64,000 bases of DNA. Source: Pseudomonas fluorescens. Its GTDB lineage: Bacteria > Pseudomonadota > Gammaproteobacteria > Pseudomonadales > Pseudomonadaceae. Where the stretch lies: positions 10,262 through 74,261 of the forward strand of contig NZ_CABVHJ010000014.1 in assembly GCF_902497745.1 (NCBI RefSeq). The letters are read 5' to 3'. A model generated the notes under the pieces. The model did no database searches, was not told where the DNA came from, and worked only from the letters and a program-made list of their open reading frames with translations. How positions within the stretch are numbered: position 1 is the first letter of the stretch; the number at the start of each line of letters is the position of its first letter. Shown here one piece after another: positions 18,545 through 29,109 of the stretch. Position numbers and translations under genes: made by a program.

Positions 18545-19114
18545 ATGTTTTGGTTACTGGCGACTCTCGCCTACCTGCTCGGCTCGCTGTCCTTCGCCAT
18601 TTTGCTCAGCCGCCTGACCGGAAACCCGGATCCGCGAATGAGTGGCTCGGGCAATGCCGGCGCCACCAACATGCTGCGCCTGGCCGGTCGCAAACTGGCG
18701 ATCCTGACCCTGCTCGGTGATCTGTGCAAAGGCCTGGTGCCGGTGCTGATTGCCTCGGCTGTCGGCCTCTCGCTGCAGGATCAGGCGTGGATCGGCGTGT
18801 GCGCCGTGATCGGTCACCTGTTCCCGCTGTACTTTCGCTTTCGTGGCGGCAAGGGTGTCGCCACCGCTGCCGGCATGCTGTTGGGCCTGTATCCGCCCGC
18901 CGCGCTGCTGGCAGTATGCGCCTGGTTGCTGACGTTTTACCTGACCCGCACCAGCTCGCTCGCAGCACTGATCGCCACCCCCTTGACCCTGCCGCTGCTG
19001 GCCTGGCAGGAGCCGGAGGCGCTGTTGCCGATGAGCGCGCTGACCTTGCTGATCGTCTGGCGCCACCGCGGCAATCTACGCGACCTGTTTGCCGGGCGCG
19101 AACGGCATTTTTAA
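18545..19114 (+). CDS. plsY: Acyl-phosphate glycerol-3-phosphate acyltransferase
   Basis: 189 aa integral membrane enzyme using acyl-phosphate to acylate glycerol-3-phosphate, the first step of phospholipid synthesis. Conserved loops are present: GSGNAGATNMLR (phosphate loop) and FRGGKGVATAAG (about residue 100), between roughly five hydrophobic helices. A TAGAAT -10-like hexamer at 18512-18517 sits 28 nt before the ATG. Confidence 0.94.
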   Translation: MFWLLATLAYLLGSLSFAILLSRLTGNPDPRMSGSGNAGATNMLRLAGRKLAILTLLGDLCKGLVPVLIASAVGLSLQDQAWIGVCAVIGHLFPLYFRFRGGKGVATAAGMLLGLYPPAALLAVCAWLLTFYLTRTSSLAALIATPLTLPLLAWQEPEALLPMSALTLLIVWRHRGNLRDLFAGRERHF

Positions 19115-19137
19115 ATAACGCCCGTGAGCGCCGCTCA

Positions 19138-20163
19138 TCACAACGGCGACAATTGCTCCATCGGCCAGCGCGCCTGCACGCTGATCGCCAGACTTTCCTG
19201 CTGACCGGCCTGCAAACGCTGGCAACCGGCAAACGCGATCATCGCGCCATTGTCGGTGCAGAACTCGGGACGGGCGTAGAACACATCACCCTTCATGTCG
19301 CCGAGCATCTTCTCCAGCGACACGCGCAATGCCTTATTGGCACTGACGCCGCCAGCGATCACCAGACGCTTCATGCCGGCCTGCTTCAGGGCACGCTTGC
19401 ACTTGATGGTCAAAGTCTCCACCACGGCCTGCTGGAACGCCAGCGCGATGTCGCAACGGGCTTGCTCGTTGTCGTCCCCGGCGCTGACGCACTGCTGCCA
19501 GGCGTTGAGCGCAGAGGTTTTCAGACCACTGAAGCTGAATTGCAGGCCCGGGCGATCGCACATCGGACGCGGAAAGGTGAAACGTCCTGCGACGCCCTTC
19601 TCCGCCAACTTGGCGATTTCCGGCCCGCCCGGATAATTGAGGCCCATCATCTTCGCGGTTTTGTCGAACGCTTCACCGGCAGCATCGTCGAGCGTCTCGC
19701 CGAGCAAGCTGTATTGACCGATGCCATCGACCTGAACCAGCTGCGTATGACCGCCGGAGACCAACAAAGCGACGAACGGAAATTCCGGCGGTTTCGGCTC
19801 CAGCATCGGTGCTAGCAAATGCCCTTCCATGTGGTGCACGCCAAGCGCCGGAATACCCCAGGCAAACGCCAGCGCCTGAGCGCAGGAAGCACCAACCAGC
19901 AGCGCGCCAACCAGCCCAGGACCTGCGGTATAGGCGATCGCATCGATCTCGGTCGGCACGCAGTCGGCCTCGGCCAACACCTGACGAATCAAGGGCAGCA
20001 TGCGTTTGACGTGGTCGCGCGAAGCGAGCTCCGGCACCACACCGCCATAGGCGCGGTGCAGGTCGATCTGACTGAACAGTGCGTCGGCCAGCAGGCCACG
20101 TTCGCTGTCGTATAATGCGACGCCGGTTTCGTCGCAGGAGGTTTCTAATCCCAGTACTAGCAT
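19138..20163 (-). CDS. tsaD: tRNA t6A threonylcarbamoyltransferase TsaD
   Basis: 341 aa. Transfers threonylcarbamoyl to A37 of ANN-decoding tRNAs together with TsaB and TsaE. The N-terminus LGLETSCDETG and the iron-binding HMEGHLLAPM (two His ligands) are present, followed by LVSGGHTQLV. It is divergent from rpsU, as in many gammaproteobacteria. Confidence 0.96.
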   Translation of the reverse strand: MLVLGLETSCDETGVALYDSERGLLADALFSQIDLHRAYGGVVPELASRDHVKRMLPLIRQVLAEADCVPTEIDAIAYTAGPGLVGALLVGASCAQALAFAWGIPALGVHHMEGHLLAPMLEPKPPEFPFVALLVSGGHTQLVQVDGIGQYSLLGETLDDAAGEAFDKTAKMMGLNYPGGPEIAKLAEKGVAGRFTFPRPMCDRPGLQFSFSGLKTSALNAWQQCVSAGDDNEQARCDIALAFQQAVVETLTIKCKRALKQAGMKRLVIAGGVSANKALRVSLEKMLGDMKGDVFYARPEFCTDNGAMIAFAGCQRLQAGQQESLAISVQARWPMEQLSPL

Positions 20164-20201
20164 GGGTTTGCGCCTTGTTTAGGCTGAATTCGAAGGCGCG
20201 C

Positions 20202-20207
20202 ATAATA
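20202..20207 (-). promoter_or_regulatory. tsaD -10 element
   Basis: On the minus strand this reads TATTAT, 38 nt before the tsaD ATG. No strong -35 was recognised. Confidence 0.4.
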
Positions 20208-20268
20208 GTCGCCGCGTGATGCCCCGACCAGCGGTTTTCGATCAGAGGCTTTGCATTCCGAGCGATGA

Positions 20269-20338
20269 GGGGTTAACATCCGCAACCCTTAAAAACCGAC
20301 GTCTTCAAGTGCTCTTTTGCCGCGAGGATGTTGACCCC
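20269..20338 (+). promoter_or_regulatory. Long inverted repeat in rpsU leader
   Basis: GGGGTTAACATCC (20269-20281) can pair with GGATGTTGACCCC (20326-20338), 13 bp with one G-U pair, closing a 44-nt loop. It ends about 11 nt before the rpsU Shine-Dalgarno (GAAGG near 20349). It may form an mRNA structure controlling S21 synthesis. Confidence 0.5.
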
Positions 20339-20362
20339 GGTAATGAATGAAGGTAGCTCTGG

Positions 20363-20578
20363 ATGCCAGCCGTCAAAGTTAAAGAGAACGAACCCTTCGA
20401 CGTAGCTCTGCGTCGTTTCAAGCGCTCCTGCGAAAAAGCCGGTGTACTGGCTGAAGTTCGTAGCCGCGAATTTTACGAGAAGCCAACTTCTGAGCGTAAG
20501 CGCAAAGCAGCAGCCGCTGTTAAGCGTCACGCCAAGAAAGTTCAGCGCGAACAGCGCCGCGCCGTTCGTCTGTACTAA
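20363..20578 (+). CDS. rpsU: 30S ribosomal protein S21
   Basis: 71 aa, the exact family length, [19 protein letters not shown] with a strongly basic C-terminus. S21 helps initiation-region recognition on the 30S platform. First gene of the macromolecular synthesis group rpsU-dnaG-rpoD. GAAGG Shine-Dalgarno about 10 nt upstream. Confidence 0.98.
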
Positions 20579-20610
20579 TACACAGACGTTCGTAGCAAGC
20601 TTCTTGCCTA

Positions 20611-20631
20611 AGCCCGGCTCTCAGCCGGGCT
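20611..20631 (+). terminator. Hairpin after rpsU
   Basis: AGCCCGGCT (20611-20619), loop CTC, AGCCGGGCT (20623-20631): a perfect 9-bp stem with no T-run after it. A leaky terminator or processing structure separating rpsU from dnaG expression is likely, as in the E. coli operon. Confidence 0.65.
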
Positions 20632-21063
20632 AATGGCATTTGCGTAAAACGCTTGATGCTTCACCGTCGAAGCCGCACACGCGACCGAGACAAATCTGCT
20701 TCACGCGTCAGACCTGGCTCTTTTGCCAGCGGTGCACGTCTTTTCTGACGAGCCTTTCAAGGCTACTGACGAGCACACCCACTGATTCCTCTCACGACGA
20801 TCAGCCCAAGGCACCTGCATGCGTGCCCGCTTTATTGAGCTATCCGAGGCCCTCAACCAGCCGTCAGCGGATTCAGCGCAACACTTTCAAATAGTCGAAG
20901 ACTGATGAGTACTTACGTCAGTGGATTTTCGGCAGATACACTTCCCGACAGCGATTACGCAGACGACACCGGTCGAGCCGCATATTTTGCGTGCCTACAG
21001 TAACGACCCGCGTCCGACCGCCCTTCGTATCGGACTATTTACAGCGCAGACGACGAGTACGCC
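20632..21063. other. rpsU-dnaG spacer without a gene
   Basis: 432 bp with no convincing coding sequence on either strand. Small inverted repeats occur at 20714-20729 (CTGGC/GCCAG) and 20751-20764 (AGCCTT/AAGGCT). A YqeY-like gene that sits here in P. aeruginosa (from memory) is absent, as in P. putida. Confidence 0.6.
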
Positions 21064-23028
21064 ATGGCCGGGCTGATTCCCCAGAGCTTCATTGACGACC
21101 TGCTGAACCGCACCGACATCGTCGACGTGGTCAGCTCGCGCGTGCAATTGAAGAAGGCTGGCAAGAACTACACCGCCTGCTGCCCGTTTCACAAAGAGAA
21201 AACCCCGTCCTTCAGCGTCAGCCCCGACAAGCAGTTCTACTATTGCTTCGGCTGCGGCGCCGGCGGCAATGCCCTCGGCTTTCTCATGGATCACGACAAC
21301 CTGGACTTCCCCCAGGCCGTCGAAGATCTGGCCAAAGCCGCCGGCATGGAAATTCCTCGCGAAGAAAGCGGCCGCGAGCGCAAGCCACGGCAACCGACCG
21401 ATTCGCCGCTATACCCGTTGCTCACCGCCGCCGCCGACTTTTACAAACAGGCACTCAAGAGCCATCCCGCCCGCAAGGCTGCCGTGGATTACCTCAAGGG
21501 CCGCGGCCTGACCGGCGAAATCGCCCGCGACTTCGGCCTCGGTTTCGCGCCGCCGGGCTGGGACAACCTGTTCAAACACTTGAGCAGTGACACACTCCAG
21601 CAGAAAGCCATGATCGACGCCGGCCTGCTGATCGAGAACGCCGAAACCGGCAAACGCTATGACCGCTTCCGCGATCGCGTGATGTTCCCGATCCGCGATA
21701 CCCGTGGACGGATCATCGCCTTCGGCGGCCGCGTACTCGGCGACGACAAGCCGAAATACCTGAACTCACCGGAAACCCCGGTCTTCCATAAAGGCCAGGA
21801 ACTCTACGGCCTTTATGAAGCACGCAAGAACAACCGCAACCTCGACGAAATCATCGTCGTCGAAGGGTATATGGACGTCATCGCCCTCGCCCAACAAGGC
21901 CTGAAGAATGCCGTCGCCACGCTGGGCACCGCGACCAGCGAAGAACATCTGAAGCGCCTGTTTCGTGTCGTACCCAACGTACTGTTCTGCTTCGACGGCG
22001 ACCAGGCCGGCCGTAACGCCGCATGGCGCGCGCTGGAGGCGACGCTTTCGAGCCTGCAAGACGGCCGCCGGGCGCGCTTTCTGTTTCTGCCAGAAGGCGA
22101 AGACCCGGATACCCTGGTGCGCGCCGAAGGCACTGACGCCTTCAAGGCCCGGATCAATCAGCACGCTCAGCCGCTGGCGGATTATTTCTTCCAGCAACTG
22201 ATCGAAGAAGCCGATCCGCGCTCGCTCGAAGGTAAAGCCCATATGGCGACCCTCGCTGCGCCACTGATCGACAAAGTGCCGGGCGCCAACCTGCGCATCC
22301 TGATGCGTCAACGCCTGACCGAAATCACCGGCCTGAGCAGCGAGACCGTCAGCCAGCTCGCACAAAGTGCGCCGCAGGAAGCACCGCCCGCTTACGATCC
22401 AGGCATCGATTACGACGCAATGCCGGACTACAGCGACTACCATCAGCCGCAGGCACAGGACATGTATGTGCCGCAGCAGGAGTGGACGCCAAAGAAACCC
22501 GGCGCTGGTGGCAAAAAGTGGGACAAGAAGCCCTGGGACAAGAACGGCAAGCGTGGTGGTGATCGCGATCAGCAACGCCCGCGCACGCCGATTGGCGTCG
22601 AGTCGCCGACCCTGACCGCCCTGCGCACATTGCTTCATCACCCGCAACTGGCCGAGCGCGTCGAAGATGCCGGGCACATTGCGGACGAGAATCAGACCAA
22701 CGCCCAGTTACTTGTGGCGCTGCTCGAAGCCGTACAGAAGAATCCCAAGCTAAACTCATTTCAGTTGATCGCGCGATGGCACGGCACTGAACAGGGTCGC
22801 CTGCTCAAGGCACTGGCAGAAAAGGAATGGCTGATTGACGGAGATAACCTTGAACAACAGTTTTTCGACACCATTACTAGCTTGTCAGCCCGCCAACGCG
22901 AGCGAAATCTGGAACAGTTGCTCAGGAAAGCGCGTCAAAGCGAATTGAGCATCGAAGAGAAAAACCAACTGCGCGACCTACTAAGTCGCAATGTTTCCGC
23001 ATCAAACCCGACCTCAACTGGCGCGTGA
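21064..23028 (+). CDS. dnaG: DNA primase
   Basis: 654 aa. Synthesises RNA primers at the replication fork. The N-terminal CHC2 zinc finger is visible (CPFHKEKTPSF then YYCFGCGAGG). The TOPRIM core has VVEGYMDVIAL and FDGDQAGRNAA (about residues 265-315). The C-terminal DnaB-interaction domain begins around 510 after a Pro/Gly/Lys-rich low-complexity linker (about 435-505). Normal length and order for Pseudomonas. Confidence 0.97.
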   Translation: MAGLIPQSFIDDLLNRTDIVDVVSSRVQLKKAGKNYTACCPFHKEKTPSFSVSPDKQFYYCFGCGAGGNALGFLMDHDNLDFPQAVEDLAKAAGMEIPREESGRERKPRQPTDSPLYPLLTAAADFYKQALKSHPARKAAVDYLKGRGLTGEIARDFGLGFAPPGWDNLFKHLSSDTLQQKAMIDAGLLIENAETGKRYDRFRDRVMFPIRDTRGRIIAFGGRVLGDDKPKYLNSPETPVFHKGQELYGLYEARKNNRNLDEIIVVEGYMDVIALAQQGLKNAVATLGTATSEEHLKRLFRVVPNVLFCFDGDQAGRNAAWRALEATLSSLQDGRRARFLFLPEGEDPDTLVRAEGTDAFKARINQHAQPLADYFFQQLIEEADPRSLEGKAHMATLAAPLIDKVPGANLRILMRQRLTEITGLSSETVSQLAQSAPQEAPPAYDPGIDYDAMPDYSDYHQPQAQDMYVPQQEWTPKKPGAGGKKWDKKPWDKNGKRGGDRDQQRPRTPIGVESPTLTALRTLLHHPQLAERVEDAGHIADENQTNAQLLVALLEAVQKNPKLNSFQLIARWHGTEQGRLLKALAEKEWLIDGDNLEQQFFDTITSLSARQRERNLEQLLRKARQSELSIEEKNQLRDLLSRNVSASNPTSTGA

Positions 23029-23042
23029 GGTCATAGCTCAGG

Positions 23043-23048
23043 TATAAT
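23043..23048 (+). promoter_or_regulatory. rpoD -10 hexamer TATAAT
   Basis: A perfect TATAAT lies 15 bp after the dnaG stop and about 48 nt before the rpoD ATG. No good -35 is visible at 17 bp. It would give rpoD expression independent of rpsU-dnaG readthrough. Confidence 0.5.
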
Positions 23049-23095
23049 CCTCGGCTTGTTTTTTGCCCGCCAAGACCTTCAGTGGATAGGGTGTT

Positions 23096-24940
<1,845 letters not shown>

Positions 24941-24946
24941 TACCAG

Positions 24947-24977
24947 AACCCCCGGCCCAGGCCGGGGGTTTTGTTTA
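24947..24977 (+). terminator. Rho-independent terminator of rpoD
   Basis: AACCCCCGGC (24947-24956), loop CCAG, GCCGGGGGTT (24961-24970), followed by TTGTTTAT. Strong canonical terminator just after the rpoD stop. Confidence 0.92.
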
Positions 24978-25066
24978 TATGGCAGATTAAATCCTTCGCA
25001 ACGCCCCTCCCCCGCGTACCCCGTCTACACTCGAAACAATCATCCCCGAGCCATAACGAGAGCGTT

Positions 25067-28000
25067 ATGCCCAGATTGGCGTCCGTGCTTTTTTTGCTGT
25101 CACTGATGATCTGGACCGCAACGGCTGACGCGCTGACTCTGACCGATGAAGAACGTAGCTGGCTGGCGGCTCACCCGGACTTGCGCCTGGGTGTCGATGC
25201 GTCGTGGCCGCCCTTTGAGTTTCGCGATGACCAGAACCGTTATCAGGGCCTGGCGGCGGACTATATCGATGTGATTCGCCAACGCCTGGCGATCAAGTTG
25301 ACCCCCATCGAGCCAGTGAGCTGGACGGTGGTGCTGGAACAGGTCAAATCGGGCAAGATCGACCTGCTGCCCGGGATCATGTCCACCCCCGAACGCCAGA
25401 CCTACCTGTCATTTACCCGCCCCTATCTTGATTTCCCGATTGTCATCCTCGCCCACATCGGCGGCGCGCAACCGCGCAAACTCGACGACCTGTACGGTTT
25501 GAAGATCGCCGTGGTGGAAAACTATGCGCCCCACGAAATGCTGCGCACCCACCACCCTGATCTGAATCTGGTGGCTATGCCGAATGTCAGTTCGGCATTG
25601 CAAGCGCTGGCGACCGACGAAGTGGACGCCGTTGTCGGCGACCTCGCTTCCAGTGTCTGGAGCCTGCGTCAGCTCAAGCTCGACGGTTTGTATGTCAGCG
25701 GCGAAACCCCTTATCGCTACCAACTGGCGATGGCCGTGCCCCGTGACAACAAGGTACTGGTTGGGATTCTCGACAAAGTGCTGGCCGACATGAGCCCGGA
25801 TGAAATCAGCAGCATTCAGGAGCATTGGGTCGGCAACGTCCTTGATCACCGGACATTCTGGTCGGACCTGCTGGTCTACGGCTTACCAGGGCTGTTGCTG
25901 CTGGTAACGATTCTGGCAGCAGTGATCCGCATCAACCGGCGTCTGAGCTCGGAAATCGCCCGACGCATCGACCTCGAACAGGAATTGCGCAGCAGCGAAT
26001 ACCACTATCGCGGCCTGGTCGAGAGTCTGTCGGCCATTGCCTGGGAAGCGCGGATGAGCGACTTCACCTACAGCTATGTGTCGCCCCACGCCGAAGACTT
26101 GCTCGGCTACCCACAATCCCATTGGCTGATCCCCGGTTTCTGGCACAACATCATTCATCCGGCCGATCTGACTCGCACGCAAAGTTACTGCAAAGAAGCC
26201 CTGCGCGAGGGTCGCGATCACATCGTCGATTATCGTGTCATCACCGCTGACGGCCGCTGTTTGTGGGTGCGCGACATCGTCAGCCTGATCGAACACGGCC
26301 ATGAACCGGTGATGCGCGGTTTGATGATCGACATCAGCGAAATCAAGCGCACTGAAGAGGCGCTGCGGCTTTCGGAACAGAAATTCGCCTCGGTCTTCCA
26401 GCAATGCCCGGACATTCTGGTGATTGCACGGCTCTCCGATGGCTGCCTGCTGGAAGTCAACGAAGCGTTTGAAGAACAGATCGGACTGAAAGCCGAGGAA
26501 GTGCTGGGGCAAACGGCGACCGATCTCAATATCTGGGGCATTCCCGGCGTCGGTCCGGGGCTGCTGCAGCGTTTGCAGGCGGGCAGTATTCGCAATCTGG
26601 AGATGCCCTTTCGCCGCAATAACGGCCAGTTGTTCACCGGCCTGATCTCCGCCGAGCCGTTTGATCTGGATACCACTCCAGCGTTGGTGGTCGTTGTGCG
26701 TGATATCACCCAGCTCAAGGAAACCCAGCAGCAACTGCAGACATCCGAGGAGAAGTTCGCCAAAGCCTTCCATGCCTCACCGGACGGTTTGTTGTTATCG
26801 CGCCAGAGCGATGGCTTGCTGCTGGAAGTCAACGAAGGTTTCAGTCGTATTACCGGTTTCAATAGCGCCATGTCGGTGGATCGTTCGGCGCTGGATCTGG
26901 GGATCTGGGTCAACCTAAATGAACGCAAACAGATGCTCGACCTGTTGCATCGCGACGGCTTTGTGCGTGACTTCACCTGCCACATCCGCCGCAGCGACGG
27001 GCAGATTCGCCTCTGCGAAGTGTCCAGCCGTCCGCTGCCGATCGGTGAAGAAGACTGCATGCTGACCATCGCCCGCGATATCACCGAACGTCATCTGATG
27101 CAGGAAAAACTGCAGCAGGCCGCCACCGTGTTCGAAAGCACCGCTGAGGGCGTGTTGATCACTGACACTCAACAGCACATCAGCGCGGTCAACCGTGCCT
27201 TTACCGAGATTACCGGTTACAGCGAAAGCGAAGCGCTCGGGCATACGCCGCGCCTGCTCGCCTCCGGCCTGCACGACAGCGCCTTTTACGCGGCAATGTG
27301 GCACCAGTTGACCGACGAAGGTCACTGGCAAGGCGAGATCTCCAACCGGCGCAAGAACGGCGAGTTGTACCCGAGCTGGCTGACCATCAGTGCTGTGCGC
27401 AATCGCGACAAGTTCATTACTCACTTTGTCGCGGTGTTTGCCGATATCTCCAGCCTCAAACATGCCCAAGCCAAACTCGACTATCAGGCGCACCACGACC
27501 CGCTCACCGGCCTGCCGAACCGCACACTGTTCGAAAACCGCTTGTTGATGGCACTGAACAGTCAGCAGGAAAACGGCGGTCAGGGCGCCGTGCTGTTTCT
27601 CGATCTCGATCGCTTCAAACACATCAACGACAGCCTAGGCCACCCGGTCGGCGACCTGCTGCTCAAGGGCATCGCCGTACGCCTGAAAGAGCAATTGCGA
27701 GACATCGATACCGTGGCGCGTCTGGGCGGTGACGAATTCATCATCCTGCTGCCCGGCCTGCAACAGGCCAGCGACGCGGACAACATCGCCACCAAACTGC
27801 TCAATTGTTTCGGTGCGCCGTTCCAGGCTGGTGAGCATGAGTTCTTCATCAGCGCCAGCATCGGCACCAGCCTTTATCCACGGGACGGTTGCGACGTCGC
27901 CACACTGGTGAAAAACGCCGACGCGGCCATGTACCGTTCCAAGGCCAAGGGCCGCAACCGCGTCGAGAGCTACACCCGCGACCTCACTGCCCAGGCCAGC

Positions 28001-28813
28001 GAACGCATCGCGCTGGAACACGAACTGCGCCGGGCCATCGAACGTGACGAGCTATTCCTCTACTACCAGCCGAAAATCAGCCTCGACGATCATCGCCTGG
28101 TCGGTGCAGAGGCGCTGATTCGCTGGCGGCACCCGACTTTCGGCGACGTACCGCCAGAGCACTTCATTCCGCTGGCCGAAGAGAACGGCATGATCCTGCA
28201 GATCGGTGACTGGGTGCTTGAGACTGCGTGCCGGCAAATGTTCGAGTGGAATCAGGTCTACGATAGCCTCGGCCCGCTCTCGGTGAACCTCGCCGGCGCG
28301 CAACTGCGTCAACCGAATCTGCTCGGGCGCATCGAACAACTGCTCAACGACAACCACCTCCAGCCGGATTTACTGCAACTGGAAATTACCGAGAATTTCA
28401 TCATGAGTCAGGCCGAAGAGGCGCTGGCCGTGTTGCACCAACTCAAACACCTCGGGGTACAACTGGCGATCGATGATTTCGGTACCGGATATTCCTCGCT
28501 CAGTTACCTCAAGCGCCTGCCGCTGGACATCCTCAAAATCGACCAGTCGTTTGTCCGCGGATTGCCCGACGACCCCCACGACGCGGCCATTGTCCGGGCC
28601 ATCATCGCGCTGGGACGGAGCATGCAATTCACGGTCATCGCCGAGGGCGTGGAAACCCAGGCACAACAACAATTTCTCGCCGTCGAGGGCTGCGAACAGA
28701 TCCAGGGCTACATCGTCAGCCTACCGCTACCGCCGGAAGAATTCGCGGCAACGTTTCTTCGTGTAACCGTATCGGATTATTCGGATAGCACAGCCGAGAA
28801 ACCGTCGCTATAA
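25067..28813 (+). CDS. rmcA: RmcA-like redox-responsive c-di-GMP protein (SBP3-PAS4-GGDEF-EAL)
   Basis: 1248 aa from ATG 25067 (GAGAG Shine-Dalgarno; the frame extends upstream without a signal peptide). Order: signal peptide (VLFLLSLMIWTATADA); periplasmic SBP_bac_3 domain (about 25-260, LGVDASWPPFEF); TM helix (about 268-288); four PAS domains (about 305-800); GGDEF near residue 887 with an RDID I-site five residues before it; EAL near 1013 (GAEALIRW) with DDFGTG, ITEN, KIDQ and AEGVET catalytic motifs. Architecture and position beside rpoD match P. aeruginosa RmcA (PA0575), a PDE whose PAS domains sense phenazine/redox state. Orthology is inferred from memory of that locus. Confidence 0.88.
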   Translation: MPRLASVLFLLSLMIWTATADALTLTDEERSWLAAHPDLRLGVDASWPPFEFRDDQNRYQGLAADYIDVIRQRLAIKLTPIEPVSWTVVLEQVKSGKIDLLPGIMSTPERQTYLSFTRPYLDFPIVILAHIGGAQPRKLDDLYGLKIAVVENYAPHEMLRTHHPDLNLVAMPNVSSALQALATDEVDAVVGDLASSVWSLRQLKLDGLYVSGETPYRYQLAMAVPRDNKVLVGILDKVLADMSPDEISSIQEHWVGNVLDHRTFWSDLLVYGLPGLLLLVTILAAVIRINRRLSSEIARRIDLEQELRSSEYHYRGLVESLSAIAWEARMSDFTYSYVSPHAEDLLGYPQSHWLIPGFWHNIIHPADLTRTQSYCKEALREGRDHIVDYRVITADGRCLWVRDIVSLIEHGHEPVMRGLMIDISEIKRTEEALRLSEQKFASVFQQCPDILVIARLSDGCLLEVNEAFEEQIGLKAEEVLGQTATDLNIWGIPGVGPGLLQRLQAGSIRNLEMPFRRNNGQLFTGLISAEPFDLDTTPALVVVVRDITQLKETQQQLQTSEEKFAKAFHASPDGLLLSRQSDGLLLEVNEGFSRITGFNSAMSVDRSALDLGIWVNLNERKQMLDLLHRDGFVRDFTCHIRRSDGQIRLCEVSSRPLPIGEEDCMLTIARDITERHLMQEKLQQAATVFESTAEGVLITDTQQHISAVNRAFTEITGYSESEALGHTPRLLASGLHDSAFYAAMWHQLTDEGHWQGEISNRRKNGELYPSWLTISAVRNRDKFITHFVAVFADISSLKHAQAKLDYQAHHDPLTGLPNRTLFENRLLMALNSQQENGGQGAVLFLDLDRFKHINDSLGHPVGDLLLKGIAVRLKEQLRDIDTVARLGGDEFIILLPGLQQASDADNIATKLLNCFGAPFQAGEHEFFISASIGTSLYPRDGCDVATLVKNADAAMYRSKAKGRNRVESYTRDLTAQASERIALEHELRRAIERDELFLYYQPKISLDDHRLVGAEALIRWRHPTFGDVPPEHFIPLAEENGMILQIGDWVLETACRQMFEWNQVYDSLGPLSVNLAGAQLRQPNLLGRIEQLLNDNHLQPDLLQLEITENFIMSQAEEALAVLHQLKHLGVQLAIDDFGTGYSSLSYLKRLPLDILKIDQSFVRGLPDDPHDAAIVRAIIALGRSMQFTVIAEGVETQAQQQFLAVEGCEQIQGYIVSLPLPPEEFAATFLRVTVSDYSDSTAEKPSL

Positions 28814-28814
28814 T
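28809..28814 (+). promoter_or_regulatory. -10 element for the CAU tRNA
   Basis: TATAAT overlapping the rmcA stop codon, followed by a GC-rich discriminator (CCGCGAC) typical of stringently controlled stable-RNA promoters. About 14 nt before the mature tRNA 5' end. The -35 is weak. Confidence 0.55.
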
Positions 28815-28828
28815 CCGCGACCTACTGA

Positions 28829-28905
28829 GGGCCTATAGCTCAGTTGGTTAGAGCAGAGGACTCATAATCCTTTGGTCCACGGTTCAAGTCCGTGTGGGCC
28901 CACCA
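28829..28905 (+). tRNA. ileX: tRNA-Ile2 (anticodon CAU, lysidine-type); could be mislabelled tRNA-Met
   Basis: 77-nt cloverleaf with encoded CCA. Acceptor GGGCCTA pairs with TGGGCCC (one G-U); D stem GCTC/GAGC; anticodon stem GAGGA/TCCTT with loop CTCATAA, anticodon CAT; T arm CACGG-TTCAAGT-CCGTG. C4-G69 and C5-G68 in the acceptor stem and the GGTTCAAGTCC T-loop resemble E. coli ileX rather than elongator Met (GGTTCGAATCC). TilS would convert C34 to lysidine to read AUA. The Ile2 reading is inference; that it is a CAU tRNA is certain. Confidence 0.85.
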
Positions 28906-28911
28906 AACCTG

Positions 28912-28940
28912 AAAAAGCCGCGCTAAATGCGCGGCTTTTT
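28912..28940 (+). terminator. Terminator after tRNA
   Basis: AAAAAGCCGCGC (28912-28923), loop TAAAT, GCGCGGCTTTTT (28929-28940). Perfect 12-bp stem ending in a T-run. Confidence 0.93.
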
Positions 28941-29109
28941 CATGGGCGAGTGATCGGGGTTCCAGTCTTGGCGAGCACATTATTAGGAATACAACCGCAA
29001 GGTCTGTAGGAATGTTCCGAAGCTATGTTTTCTCTGCCTCCTGTGTCTTGTTGACCTTTTCTCCAGACGAGTAATCTCCGGACGCCACCGCTCGTTCAGG
29101 ATTGTTTTC

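Noticed and set aside
20640..20894. 84-codon frame between rpsU and dnaG
   Set aside because: Low-complexity Ser/Pro/Arg-rich product with no homology recognised, no Shine-Dalgarno and no resemblance to YqeY.
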